DNA of 64,000 nt, taken from assembly GCA_029204225.1 (NCBI GenBank), contig CM055100.1, positions 60,714,560 through 60,778,559 on the forward strand, read 5' to 3'. The notes beneath the pieces are model-generated. The model was given only the letters and a program-made list of their open reading frames with translations. It was not told the origin of the DNA and searched no databases. The stretch comes from Diphasiastrum complanatum. Its lineage: Eukaryota > Streptophyta > Lycopodiopsida > Lycopodiales > Lycopodiaceae. Shown here piece after piece: positions 44,399 through 57,800 of the stretch. Position 1 is the first letter of the stretch. The number at the start of each line of letters is the position of its first letter. The position numbers and the translations under genes were made by a program.

Positions 44399-44874
44399 TG
44401 TTATGGCCATATTCGGTTAAGGACTTGGAATAGTCCTAATATGGTAGATCGGCCCTCCAGTGTTCGCGATTATTGGTCACGCTGAGATTTAATTCCATGT
44501 TGAGGCCAGTTTGTGACTAATTACCTTGAGAGGACCCAGCCTAATTGAGACATATGGAGTATTGCATGTCTATGTGACGGATATAGGCAGGAGGACTGCA
44601 TGAAGAGATGTAATCTGTTTACAGTTGACCTGCATGGGGATTGCATGGTTACATGCATAGGACTCTACTCTCTATATAATGAGATAGGGATTCTCCCGTC
44701 GATATATGCGTGTTTAGGTTACCAGTTTCTCTCTTCTCCTCTTGCTTCACATCGCATGGCTTGGGGGCTAGATCCAGGTTTGATCTAGGATTGGTTGGGC
44801 GGTTTGGCTCCATTGTCTCTCTTATTGTGTTCTCCTATTCTCATCTTAGGGGGTTATCCCTTATGGTCTTTACA
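44399..44874 (+). repeat. LARD-like element 5' LTR
   Basis: 476 bp, TGTTATGGCC to GGTCTTTACA. TATA-like CTATATAAT at 44672-44680. The palindrome common elsewhere in the window is absent. Confidence 0.95.
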
Positions 44875-44875
44875 T

Positions 44876-44887
44876 TGGTATCAGAGC
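44876..44887 (+). other. LARD-like element primer-binding site
   Basis: TGGTATCAGAGC one base after the LTR end, complementary to initiator tRNA-Met; same primer as the copia elements here. Confidence 0.9.
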
Positions 44888-47800
44888 CCGGCTAAGATGT
44901 GATCTTGGATGGGATGGAGACAAGCTCTACATCAAATTGGAAGCACATGGATTTATGTCCCGGATATATGTGTGAAAATCTCAAGGGGAAAATTGAATTT
45001 GGATCCTCTAATTCGTGTACAAAGCATATTGACAAGAGGAGTGGTAGAATGCACTTCCACCAGGCTATTTTTTTTTGTTAATATTGCTTCTAATTGGAGT
45101 GGATTCATTTCTAATTTTTGTTCCTTTTGCGAAAGATTTCATTTGATGTAGAATTTTGCATGTGAAATTTCCTTGTGTTTGACTGTTCAGATTTGCTTGA
45201 TTGAGTTTTGAACCTCTTCCATGAAGTCCATATTGTTAACAACAATATAAGTTCATGTACAATTTTTGTAGATTATTGAAAGATTGGGTTAGAATCAATC
45301 TTTCCAAAAGAAAATAATTGAGGCTGTAGTTAAAAAACTTGAAATTTGTGCATGTTAAGGATTGAGAATTTTCAGAACTAATCCTCCTGAAAAACAAGCA
45401 ATTGGGAACATAAATTGGATATGTGAGAGTGTTCGATCTCCTGTTGGAAGCAAAAAGTGATAGGGACATTGAATGCTTGGAATCGTGTAGAAATGGATAA
45501 CCATGTCTGTGGGAAGGGGATCTACAACCTGTCGGATGTTTATTCTTTTAACCTTTGGTTACAAGTTTGTTGATTGTTGCCCTATAGTTGTAAGGCCTGT
45601 AATGAATCACAAGGGTTTGATTACCTTTGGAACAGTCGATTGGAAGTACAAAGACAACAGGTTTTTAGTATCTGTTCGGATCTTCCTCGCTACAAACCTT
45701 GATTATTTGAATCAGGATGAGGCGCTGTGGCTGTTAGGGTGATAAATCATTTGAATGATTCTGCCTCACAATGGCTTGTATCACAACGATGGAGGCTTGA
45801 TGGTGGGGTTGTAGAAAGTTGCGATGGCTGAAGCTCATATTTGATTTTTTTCTTCCCTGAAATCACCTTCATATTTGCGCTGGAAGCGCTGGAAGTCTGC
45901 CTGAAATCACCTTCATAATTGCGCTGGAAGGTTGCCTGTGAAATCATTGAAGATTTAGCGCTTGAAGGACTGAGAGTTGTTGGATGAGGGATCTAGTGTG
46001 GCAGCTCAGTATTCCATCGATGTCAAGGTGTGGAAGAATGAAATATGGCGGATGTTGGCTGTGGGGGCTGGAGTGATAGTGGAATGAGAGTAAACCCTTT
46101 GTTTGGAGGCTAGCTTTGGAAAACCCTTTTAGGGTTTGCATAACCTAAAAAGTTGGTTTACCTTTTGCATGAAAAATAAGTTTTAGTTCAAGCATGGTAG
46201 AGGTTTTCCTTAGGAGGGGTTGAGCATCATGTGCTTGCTTTGGAGACCCTAAAGCCTTCATGCGTTGTCCAACTATAACTTTACCTTGAGTTACTTGAAG
46301 TCACTGGGGAGCTATTGGGAAAAAACGGTGAATAAATATCTTTGCCCTTGGGATAATTTTAACTATGAAATTTATGAACTGGATTTACGAATTTAAATTT
46401 TCGGCAAGATATTGAATTTTTTTTTTCCATAATGCTTTCTTTTCATTAGACATGTACCCAGTATTGGAAATTCGATTTCTAGGTACAATCCTTAACAATT
46501 TTAACTCTGGAGTAAGAATACTCCCAGTGTAAGGAGTTAAATTGTGTTTATGGATTTTGGATCCATAATGTTTTGACTTTTCAATCAATAAGGTTGCCAG
46601 TTCATTTTCAATGATTTCGGTTATTAAAGAATGGCAACTAAAAGCTTCAAGATGGTACCCAGTATGAAAACATTTAATTTTTCTCCGGTACTATGCTTGA
46701 TGGTGACTAAACTTTGGAACCTAGGTTCTTCCCAGATTAAAAGTTAAAGTTAATTTTTTCTTTTTTATTGAATTTCAAGTTTGGTTAAAATTTGGAATGG
46801 GTTACTTGTCTTGTATATTTCTAGTTGATATTAATCGTTAGAAATGGGACAAGTTAATGTTTGTGCAAGATACTCGTCAAAATTGATTTTAAAATCGTCA
46901 AACAATATGAAATGACTAGATAACACGAGTGATGATAGTAACTCTTTATCCGATCAGTGAATCTTGTTTGGATACAGTTTAAGAGTTTCTGAAATCCTAT
47001 TGGTAGGATTTCCATTCATGTAATTTTGTATTTTAAGTTTGGATAGTTTGTTAATAATGACGGAGTAATGCCAAACTAGTCAATAAAAAAAGAAACAGTC
47101 CAATTTTATTGGAGAATTTGTAATTGATAGGAACTGATTTCATTTCCAGTTAAATCCTATGGTGAATGATATGCAAAGGATCAGACTAGGTCTATTTTTA
47201 TACTAGTAGTTGATTTTTGTATATCGATAATTTAGCACAGGTATAGGATAGAAATGAAATTGTTTCAAACTTTTTCCTACAGTAATTAATTTTAAACATT
47301 TACTAATGTCGTTATGTCTTCTTAGTTCCTTAGTTGAAATAGATTTTCAGGGAACTGAAAATTATGAGGGAAGAAGAGTGGACATCAAAGGTAGTAAGTG
47401 TGATCGGGAGATGTATTTCGCTGTTAGGATTTTAGGTAAATCCCAGTAAATAATTGCTTAATACTGATTATTATAGTTTTGGATGTCAACTATGATGTTA
47501 GAAGTAGGATCTGTTAATTGATAGAAGCTGTCCCTAGAGTTAATGCTCTTGGATCCAGTGGGACCCGAAGCTTATCATTAACCTGTAAGGATTAGAATGT
47601 AGTGTTGAACCATGTTAATTCTTCTGTCTAAATTACAGAATCATGTGTGGATTTGTGGTATCCATCTGATAGGCATGCTAGTCATCCAAATAAATTGGAT
47701 TCTCCAGTGTTTGGGAGCAAGAGATAATATCCTATAGTCATTATAGGACAGCTAGATGATCAGTGGATCTCTAGAATATCAGATAAGGCGGTTAAGAGTT

Positions 47801-50660
47801 TTCCAGAAGGAAAAGCTAATGGTGTGGGACATCAGTAATTTTGGAAAGGGAATTCTAGCACTGTAAAGATCTGATGATCAATGATGTGTTTAGTACCTAG
47901 TCGCGATATGGGAAAGAAGAAAACCATTCAATCAAATGTGGGGTATTTTGGAAAATCTTGAGGTTTAATCTAGATCCCAATGTGGTATCTCATTATTTAC
48001 AAAACCAGAGGCCCTCAAATCTATTTCTCACTTTCTTGATTAATCCTTTACTTCTTAGTAATTTCTCAAATATAAGACATCAGACTGGTTTATATGATTC
48101 TTTCCAACTAAGTGTTTTAATTTATTAAACCTAGAATATCTCTTTTGGTATAAATGGATTTTGATGGAAGGGTAGTTTCTGTCACTCGGGTTGAAAATAT
48201 TTGAAGAGAAAGTCTTGTATGTAATGGAGTGAGTCCTTTTGTGGAATACACTTATTACTGACTTTTCTTGGGTTTGAGTATTTTCATATATCATCTTTCC
48301 AGTTAACTTTTATTGAAATTTATAATTTCTTTAAAAGGAGGGGTGAGTGGTGGGATAAAATTCTATTTGGAAATCTATGGATTGCATAGTTTCGAAAGAG
48401 AGCCAACTATGGTATAGAAATGAGATTTAATCTGAAAGTAATTTCGGATAGATTCAGAGTAAGATACCTAATTGGAACTTTTCGAAAAAGAGAAATTTTC
48501 TAGGGATTGTGTGGACAATCTGGAACTAGAACAGATTTGATATTTGAATCATTATCTATAAGTAGTACGGTAAAAGATCAAAGGTTACTAATTCCATTTT
48601 GATTGGAATAGAAGTAAGTTTGATCATAATTTAAGTCTGAAAGTTCTATATTGGATCAGCCTAATCTTAGTTTACTACTAGGATCAGAGAGGGGTTGATT
48701 GAGTGGAGAAAGTATGTAATTAGAAGTAAGTGGGATTGGAAAACTGTTGAGAGTGAAGTTTATTCGTCTCAGAGATTTCCCGGATATGTTATTTACTCAT
48801 GAGAAATAGGAAATATTTTGTAATTGAGTTACAAGATCTCAGTGAGATATGTGAGTAACATATGTGGGTTCTGGAGGAATCTGCCAAATAATATTGTGTT
48901 TACGTACTGGGTCATAGTGAGATTATTCACATATGTGTAGATTAATCTTGTATGAATCTACTGTGTATTCCTGATTACTAAAGTTATTGGGTGCACTTAA
49001 CCTAGTCAGTGAACATAAGCATATGATCAAGTATTGTTTGACAGATACTTGCAGAGTTAATAAATCTTTCTATGGAAGATTCATGAGTTAACTATTAAAT
49101 GATTTACTTGAGGATCTAAATGTGGTGTTATACTAGTATAATTGAATTCTTCACCTAGACATTTAAGATTTCTAAATCATTGGCAATTAACTTGAGTAGT
49201 TGATTACTCCAGGATGAAGTTAATTGGTAAAATAATCAGTGTGATGCGAATTCACCAAGAACTGATAGTTTTGATTTATATTGCTTGTAAGATGCATGAT
49301 TAGTGAATCATTTGGATTCATCAGTTAAAATTGTGTGCATTGGATATACAGTATTCTTGGGATAGAGTTTTCCTTAGTTAAGGAATGAACTCAGCTCATT
49401 AGTGATTGTATCCCAGAGCGCTCAATAGGATAATGAATCATAATGAATCCGAGAATAATAACTGAATTGATATTCAGCAGGACTTTGGGTATCTAGATTT
49501 GATTCTAGATTGTAATCTAAAGTTTTTGTAGTTGAAGATGATTGTCATTTTGGTATGCATTCAGTCTTTAATTACCAGTGGTTTATAGAAATTAAATCTT
49601 GCACTTCAGTTAAAGAATCCTGTTTGAAAAATATTCCTAAATCCAGTATTTTCTTAATGGAAAGATTTTGGAATGATTCTTACTTTTCCTGAGTTATGTC
49701 GTACATGTACTCCAGTATCCTGTAAATGATTAAGTATGGTTTTGGATTCCAGAAAATTATGATCGACAAATTATACGAATCTAAATATTTATGGTTGACG
49801 GATCATAAATAGATACTTAATTGTTGTCAGAGGATTATAAGGAATTGTAATGGTTCTTAAGTGTTACGATTAAGTCTTGGTCTGTTAATTGAGTAAGAAT
49901 TCAGATTAGTGTTTTTTTACTCCAGTATTATTGGGAACCTATGGATCTCACAGACATTCTCACAAGACAAGTATTTTACTCGTGGAGAATTTAATTTATC
50001 TAGTGGATACTAATCTACTACAGTTTATAGTCTACAAATGCTTGAGTACAAGTCTTCATTTACTTGGATCTCCAGTTATCATAGGAGACAGACAAGTCTA
50101 TTAAGATGAATGAATGCTATTTTCTTGTATTTGGTACTAGAAACAGGAGCATCTAACTCAAAAGAGTATATGGGATACTCAGAGTTGAGTTTCAATCATT
50201 TTATATCCTAATGATTCTCCTAGAGATTCTAGTTGAATGAATTATCATATCTTAGAATTAGATTCTAAGGATAGTTGTACTTGGAGAAAGTGTTTTATAA
50301 ATTGTTTGCCAGAGTTTGTGGATAATTTCAGACTTTAATTATTATTTATTTTCTTTAACTTTAATCTTCTAAGTTAGAGAATATCTCATTCAGTGGTTCA
50401 TGTAAGTATTTTACATGAAAGTGATATTACTAGCTTGTGTTGAGTGTAACCTAGTTCAGAAATTTATTGCTTAGTGTACTTTTCAAACTTGAGTCGTACT
50501 CCAGAACAGAGATTACCGATTGGAAATTGGTTTATCTCTGAGTACTTGTTTGATATGAAAGACAAACTAAGGATAATGATTTCGTAGGTTAATATTGAAA
50601 GTTAAAGGAACTCTTCTGTAATTCTTTCCTGTTTTAAGCTTCAAAGGATAGATGCAGTTT
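44888..50660 (+). other. Non-coding interior of the LARD-like element
   Basis: About 5.8 kb, AT-rich. The only structure noticed is a tandem pair of about 43 bp (CCTGAAATCACCTTCATA-headed units at 45857 and 45899, containing GCGCTGGAAG). Short frames near 44899-45150 do not resemble Gag. Confidence 0.75.
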
Positions 50661-50673
50661 AAGGAGAGAAGAA
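50661..50673 (+). other. LARD-like element polypurine tract
   Basis: AAGGAGAGAAGAA lies immediately before the 3' LTR. Confidence 0.85.
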
Positions 50674-51153
50674 TGTTATGGCCATATTCGGTTAAGGACC
50701 TGGAATAGTCTTAATATGGTAGACCGGCCCTCCAGTGTTCGAGATTATTGGTCACACTGAGATTTAATTCCATGTTGAGGCTAGTTTGTGACTAATTACC
50801 TTGAGAGGACCCAGACACTCTAATTGAGACATATGGAGTATCGCATGTCTATGTGACGGATATAGGCAGGAGGACTGCATGAAGAGATGTGATCTATTTA
50901 TAGTTGACCTGCATGGGGATTGCATGGTTATATGCATAGGACTCTACTCTCTATATAATGAGGTAGGGATTCTCCCGTCGATATATGGGGGTTTAGGTTA
51001 TCAGTTTCTCTCTTCTCCTCTTCATTCACATGGCATGGCTTGGGGGCTAGATCCAGGTTTGATCTAGGATTGGTTGGGCGGTTTGGCTCCATTGTCTCTC
51101 TTATTGTGTTCTCCTATCCTCATCTTAGGGGGTTATCCCTAATGGTCTTTACA
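50674..51153 (+). repeat. LARD-like element 3' LTR
   Basis: 480 bp, same ends as the 5' LTR; TATA-like CTATATAAT at 50951-50959. Confidence 0.95.
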
Positions 51154-51158
51154 CACTG
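51154..51158. repeat. Target site duplication CACTG (right copy)
   Basis: See 44394-44398. Confidence 0.95.
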
Positions 51159-52440
51159 CCTATCGAGTTTTGTTGGGACGACCTTGGTTACGAATTGCAC
51201 AAGTAGTTCATGACTGGGGGACCAGCAAAATCACATTTGAGAATAGAGAGCGGGCAGTAAAGGTGGATCCCTCCACATGGGCGGTGAAGCCTGTACCACC
51301 CAAAGCTGATGACACTTCTTCGACCATGGACCATAACATTGATCGTCCGAAAGCTTCAATGGGTGTTCATTATGAGTCACAAATAGATACCGTGTTGTGG
51401 ACGGATGCATTGGCAACTATTGACTGTATGGCTGGGCATACATGTCATCCAGATCTAGATTCAGCTTCAAAACCCAGTGAATCACCACCAAGAGGATTCA
51501 CCCTTGACACGCCTATCTCATATGGGGTGAACATGATAAACGTAGCATGGCTATCATGGGAATCTATTTTGGAACCTGTTGAAGATGATTTAGTTACTTG
51601 GCAACATGCATTGTCCTATGACGAGGAAGCTGAGTTGACAGATGAGCAGATCCTACACCACATGGATTCTACACGCTATGGAGTTCAATGAATACCAGCT
51701 CAACTGTCTCAGAAATCTCAACATGCTAAAGTCTCCAAGATGCCACCATCAAAAGCATGTGTACCAAAGAAAAAGCAATAAAAGCAAAGATACAATCAGG
51801 TGATCAAGTGGAGTGATTTACCCAAAGAGACTATAGCAACAGTGGATGAAGACATTTGAAACCATGTGATGAATGTCAAAGAATCTCAACAGAAGACAAC
51901 GAACAAAGAAGCAACAACAACCAACAACAATATACAAGGCAAGAAGAAAGTTGTTGAATCGCATGCTCAAGGGTCATCCAACCAAGCTTCAACATCAACT
52001 TCAAGAATGTCAGAAGCAATGCACAAGATATCACTCACCAATCGTGCTAAGATCAACCTTTTGAAGAAAGAAACGAGTAAGGAACCAGTCCACGATGTGC
52101 CAAAAAACTTCAAGAGTTATACCTTGGACGACGTGGTAATCATGATGCCAAAAGTGCAACGAAAACGTGATGCAAATCAGAAAGAATAAGAAACAAGTCT
52201 ACGAGAGACTAGCTCGCACTCAACCGATGAATTTAGCCGTAGCCAGGCAAAGAAGACAAAATTGTTCATGTGGGAGCACAACGCATGCCCTCACAATTCA
52301 CCAAACTGCAGAAGTTATTGATGGAGTATAAAGACTACTTTGCATGGTGTTACAAAGATTTAAAAGGAATTCCATCATCTGTAGTCCAACACACCATATC
52401 TTTGGTCGAAGGAGCAACACCAAAGATAAGTCGATACAGT
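51154..52440 (+). pseudogene. Ty3/gypsy family alpha (plus copy): protease end, linker and RT start
   Basis: Resumes AYRVLLGRPWLRIAQVVHDWG straight after the duplication and is open to 51691 through a long acidic linker (DEEAELTDEQILHHMDS). A second open stretch, 51866-52189, ends TLDDVVIMMPK. After stops and frame changes the RT N-terminus is seen near 52310-52437 (MEYKDYFAWCYKDLKGIPSS, then TISLVEGATPKISRY). At 52440 it is cut by Copia-J. It parallels 12065-10795 of the minus copy closely, block by block, and lacks that copy's fold-back. Confidence 0.8.
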
Positions 52441-52711
52441 TAGAATTAAAGTAGAATCACTGTGTTACTGTACTGTGGGTCCTATCAGTGGATAAGGATC
52501 AGTTGGCCTCGCCACGAGGCAAGTTGACGGGACATGTGTCTCGCCAACGACAACCTGGGTCATGCATGGGTTGCTTGAGTGAACAACTATATGTACAGTG
52601 TAATTTCATTTTGACAAACACAGTTGCTATGTGAGCTTGTTGTGGAGAGTGTTTTCTGTCTGTATTATTGTGTAGCATGGTCTGTGTTGCTGTGCAAAGC
52701 AAATTCTAAAT
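52440..52711 (+). repeat. Copia-J 5' LTR (left border approximate)
   Basis: About 270 bp. It begins near TTAGAATTAAAG and ends CAAATTCTAAA, so TTAGAATT and AATTCTAA form inverted ends; the usual TG and CA termini seem mutated. The right end is fixed by the primer-binding site. No second LTR of this family is in the window. Confidence 0.6.
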
Positions 52712-52723
52712 TGGTATCAGAGC
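52712..52723 (+). other. Copia-J primer-binding site
   Basis: TGGTATCAGAGC, initiator tRNA-Met type. Confidence 0.9.
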
Positions 52724-53995
52724 CGTACAGGGACTGTACACAGTACAGTGTCATCATTGAAGAGAGCTTTGGGAGAAAGCAGTCTTTTAAGAGTTCGGGG
52801 TTTATGGCAGGCTGGAGACGGAAAGTGAAGCACTGGTGCATGGTTTCTAGCATACAAAAGTTTGCTAGGCATGAAACTATGTGAGGATTCACAAACAAGA
52901 CTTATTAGTTGAAGAAACGAAATTCTAAAAATTTCGTAAAGTAGCTGCTTGGTGTTTGCAATCGATGTGCATCCGAACGGACACTGTTTGACGAACGGTC
53001 TGAAGTATCAGATTCCTAGCTATAGGGTGACCTCAGAGCAAGATGACTTGCTTGTTGAAGAGCTGTACAGAGGCTATCAAGTTCCAAGAATGGTGTAGAA
53101 ACCCTGGTTTAGGGTTTACAGATGTAGATCTTGAGCTGTAGGAGAGCGTTATTAAAGCTGTAAAAACGTGTAGGAGGGCGCCCTGGAGAGACTAATCTAT
53201 AGGTAAACGACCGTGGACAGCCGCAGGCAGTGTAGAGCACTGGATCAGATTCAATGAAGGTGTAAAAATCCTCATTCACCGTAGCTTGTGAAAGAAATGA
53301 AGAGAGGAGGTCGCGGCTGAGTCTGCGCACCCAAACCAGTCTCCTACATAGTGTTTTGAAGTGAGCCAGCGGTTGGAAGGGCTTCCATCAGTGCACAAAA
53401 GTGTGCAGAACCATCGGATTTCGTGGCATCTGGATGGACGATGGAGATTAGAGATTGGGCCATTGGATCTTGATAAGCCATTGGATTTATTTAAATCCAC
53501 ATGAACTTCGATGGAAGGGACCTGAAGTGTAATTCACATTGCAACTTCATTAAAATTTTTCAGTTTGAAGTGAGAGTTGGGTCTAAATTCACTGAAGGGT
53601 GGAGTTTCTTCAAAGTGAAAAAATAGTTCTAAAGTTTTAAAAGTCCCTATTTTCTAGTCCTTTGCCCGTTTTGACCCAAACGAAAGGGTATAACCTCCAA
53701 ACAAAGGGCACTCGGACTGTACCTACAAGTACGGTACAACAAAACAGAGTAATTGCAGCAGAGAAAGTGTTCGGAGTGCGCCAGAAGTGATTTCACCATT
53801 TCACTGTGGGCACGTTGTTGGGAGTTGGTGAGTGCATTTCGGAAGGCGACGCCGATTTGGCTTTCAAATTGGTGAAAAAGCGGCAAGTGGCCTGGTAAGG
53901 AAAAAAGTGCAGGTCATTTTTCTCAACTCCTGACATCAATGTTGGCCTCGGCATACTGTTTTTAACCTACGACAAAAGTTTCAAGTAGTTTTGCG
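52724..53995 (+). other. Copia-J leader
   Basis: About 1.27 kb between primer-binding site and gag. It is unusually long, with no coding motif recognised in the sense direction and no repeat noticed. Confidence 0.5.
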
Positions 53996-54243
53996 ATGGC
54001 AAACATGGGAGAGTCCATTTTGAGTGAAAGTAGCAAATTGGATGGGATTTCCAACTATGCAGTGTGGAAATTCAAAATGAAAAACATACTGATGGAGAAA
54101 GACGTGTGGGAAGTCATCACAGGTGATGAGAGAAGGCCGCCAAATGAAGCGGATATCAAAGTGTTCGACAAAAAGATGAGGAAAGCTTTGACCTTCATTA
54201 ACTTGTCAGTGAAGGACCACATCATTACCCATGAAATCAGCCC
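53996..54243 (+). pseudogene. Copia-J Gag, N-terminal 80 residues
   Basis: ATG at 53996; the protein contains KLDGISNYAVWKFKMKNIL and RKALTFINLSVKDHIITHE, an N-terminal Gag (DUF4219/UBN2-like) of a lineage distinct from Copia-1. It is cut at about 54243, where the sequence changes to the leader of Copia-E. Everything downstream is missing. Confidence 0.8.
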
Positions 54244-54800
54244 TCATTGATGAGTGCTACTTCTCAAAGTATGATCCAAATTTATAGCTTGTTGGATAGG
54301 TATTGAAGAGTAGAATGTGTTGCTTGAGTTTCTAAATCAATTTGATTTGTTCTTAGAAGAGTTTTAGGCAATCATAGAGTTTGAGAGGGTAATCAACTCG
54401 TGGGATATGCCAAAGTGAGCACACATCTATCTTTTTCACCAGTTTCATCAATTTTCATTGTCAATCAAGTAGAATTGGATATAAATGAGAGTTCCAAGGT
54501 CTTAGACTTTTCATTTCACATATTACTATGTTTGAGTTGAAAGTAAGCTCCTAGAGAGTTTATCAATACTTTGAAACTTGTGGGAAAGATAGACTTCTTG
54601 CTTGCATGTGCTTCTTCTTTTGTGACTGAAGCAAGATCCAAATTCAAGGTAGATTGATTTCTGTGTTGAGAATTTTTCTCACATCTATTGCTAGATTTCA
54701 TAGGGTGGATCAACATCTGTGTTAGATCCTAGATTGAAATAGCAAGCAACATTCTTTCAGCTCCATTTTTTATCATTACTAGAATTTCTCATAAAGAAAA

Positions 54801-57800
54801 TGTCTTCATCTGGTTCACATTTCTTAGAGCACAGTAAGAGATTAACATCTTCCAATTATGCAATGTGGAAGATCAGAATGGAATCATTATTGAATCTATA
54901 GGATGTAATAGATATTGTGAGTGGAGCTGAAGAAGAACTTGCTGCACCTAATGAAGCTGTAGCATTTCACAAAAGAACCAGAATTGCCCTTCATTTTATA
55001 TAAATGAATGTTACCAATGAAGTGTTAAGAGAGATCAGCACATGCACCACTGCCAAGGAAGCTTGGGATACTCTAAAAACAATCTATGAAATCAAAAATA
55101 CTTCTAGATTTCTTACACTCAGAAACCAAATATTTTTAAGTTATCAGAGAGTAGATGAGAGTGCTTCATCATATGTCATGAGAGTTAAGGATCTTCATCA
55201 AGAGTTAGCTGGTATTAGTGATGCTTTTAAGAACACTGAACTTGTTCAAGTAGTCCTAAATGGACTTAGAGATGAGTATGACAATATTGTGCAGACTTAT
55301 GCTGTCAGGGATGATCTTCCATCCTTGGAGACACTGCAAGGTGTTCTCATTGTTGAAGAACGCAGGCAAGAGAACAAGATGTTAAGGATCAACAGGCTTT
55401 CATTAAAAGATGGTGGAGATGACAAAGCACTATTCATCAGTGACACGTCAAGAGGCAAGGGCAAAGGACAACAACACTTCAAGAAGGACAAAGCCAAAGA
55501 AGATGGTGAGGATCAGTCCTCACAAGCTGCAACATCCAGTGGCAAGAAGAACCTGTCAAAGATCAAGTGTTTTTTATGTGGCAAGAAAGGACACTATGCA
55601 TCAAACTGTTTCAAGAAGAAGAACCAATCTAAGCAAGCTAACCTTACTGATGAGGATGAGTGTGAGGGTGTAGAGAGTGAAAGAGAGGATTCATTAATGA
55701 TGTCTACTTTTTCATCTTTTCCTTTTAAGAATGAAGAAGTCTGGTGGATAGATAGTGGGGCTAGTTCCCATATGTCTAGTTCTAGGAACTCTTTCACCAA
55801 TCTCATGCCATATCTAGGTGCAAAGAGATCAATCTATATTGCTAATGATGTAGAGTGTACAACTGAAGGAATAGGTAGTATTCCATTGCATGCATCATCA
55901 TCAAAATCTTTTTGCTTATATGATGTACTGTATGTACCTAGATTAACCAAGAATCTCATTAGTGTAGGACAATTGTTTGATAGTGGATTGGATGTCAAGT
56001 TTCAAGTTGACAAGTGTATAATCTCAAGAGAAAATGAAGCTATTTCTAGAGGATCTAGAATTGGTAAGTTGTACAAACTATATTCTAGGGAGAGTGCTAA
56101 CAATTCAGATATTGCTTATGAGACCAAGGTCCTATAGGAGGATCTGTGGCACAAGAGATTGGGTCATCCCAATTTCAAAGCCATGCAATCTATGGTCAAA
56201 GAAGGAAAAGTTGTTGGTCTACCAAAGACACTATCAAAGGATCTTCTACCTTGTGAAGCTTGTGTGTTGGCAAAGTCACATAGAAGGCCTTTTCCTAGAT
56301 CAAGTATCAAGACAAAGCAACCATTTGAACTTGTACACACTGATGTTCATTTCTCATCAACTAAGAGTAAAGGAGGAGCCAACTGCTCTGTCTCTTTTGT
56401 AGATGATTATACAAGATATTCTTGGATCTATATGTTGTCTTCAAACGCCATGGTTTATGTTGTTTTCCTTACTTTCAAAGCTTATGTAGAAAAGCAGTTT
56501 CCTTTCAAGTTGAAAGCTTTGAGAAGTGATAGTGGAGGAGAATACACTTCCAATAAGTTTAAAGACTTTTGTGAGAGATAGGGTATTCAAAGAGAGTTTT
56601 CTTGTTCATATACTCCTTAGCAAAATGCTTCTTGGTTTCCAAGGGAAGGCTCGAACTTGAGACCAAAGAAACTTCGGATGTCAAGCTAACCAATTGAGCC
56701 AACTCCCTTGGGTTCCTTAGCAAAATGGAGTTGCTGAGAGAAAAAAGAATTTTGTGTGAATGTGCAAAAGCCATTAGGCTAGAAGCTTCTCTGCCTAAAG
56801 AATTTTGGGGAGAGGCAGTTGCATGTGCAAACTATCTTTGTAATAGGCTTTCAAATCTTGCAATAGGAGGAAAGATGCCATTTGAGATGTTGTATAAGAA
56901 AAAGCCTAAGGTAGATCATCTTAGGATGTTTGGCTGTGTATGCTTTGTGCATGTACCTCTAGAAACTAGGAAGAAGGAAGATCCTAGTGCTGTAAGAGGA
57001 GTTTTTGTAGGATATGCATCTACCAAAAAGGCATACAAAGTTTATTTATCCTCTATTGACAAGAATGTTGTTAGTAGAGATGTGATCTTCCATGAAGATC
57101 AGAAGTTTAACTTGGATGAAGCACAGGTCAAGGAGTCTCATGCAAGATCAATCATCAATCTTGATGTTGTTCAAGAAGAGGTGAGGCCGAGGCCTGAGGA
57201 GGAGCAAATTCAAGCTACCACACCAAGAAGATCTACATGAGCAAGATCTGAGCCAAGTAGGCTCACATATGATGCTGAAGGAAGGCAAGTAGAAGGTGAA
57301 GCTTCCTATCATGCACTCTTTATATCAGATGAAGAGCCTAAGGATGTTCAATAAGCCCTTCAATCCAAAGAGTGGGTTGAAGCAATGACCCAAGAGTTTG
57401 AAGCCTTGATGTCAAACAACACATGGGAGCTTGTGGAGCCACCAAACAACATGCATGTGATTGGATGTAAGTGGGTATTCAGAATCAAGTATAATCATGA
57501 GAGATCTATCAATAAGTATGAATCAAGACTTTGTGCCAAAGGCTACTCACACATCAAAGGTCTTGACTATGAAGACACCTTTGCACCAGTTGCAAATATG
57601 GTAACAATTCGAATACTCATCTCTCTTGCATGTTTTCACAAATGGAGTATGTTCCAGCTTGATGTTTCTAATGATTTCTCAATGGTTACCTTGAGAGGAG
57701 ATTTACATGGAGCAACCTCCAGGTTTTGTGAAGGAAGGTGATGAATCAAAAGTTTGTCTTTTGTTCAAAAGTCTATATGGACTGAAACAGGCACCAAGGT

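Larger units (their letters stand above)
44399..51153 (+). mobile_element. LARD-like element: 6.75-kb LTR retrotransposon without coding capacity
   Basis: LTRs at 44399-44874 and 50674-51153, primer-binding site 44876-44887, polypurine tract 50661-50673, target duplication CACTG. The 5.8-kb interior has no ORF above about 80 codons and no retroelement protein motif. Large retrotransposon derivatives of this kind are known in plants and are mobilised by proteins from other elements. LTRs differ at about 20 of 476 positions by eye (roughly 4 percent) plus a 4-bp indel, so insertion is older than Copia-1. Orientation is set by PBS and PPT. Confidence 0.9.

Noticed and set aside
56628-56713. Functional tRNA gene
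   Set aside because: Anticodon arm does not pair and the sequence is flanked by a target duplication, so a retroposed tRNA-like element fits better.
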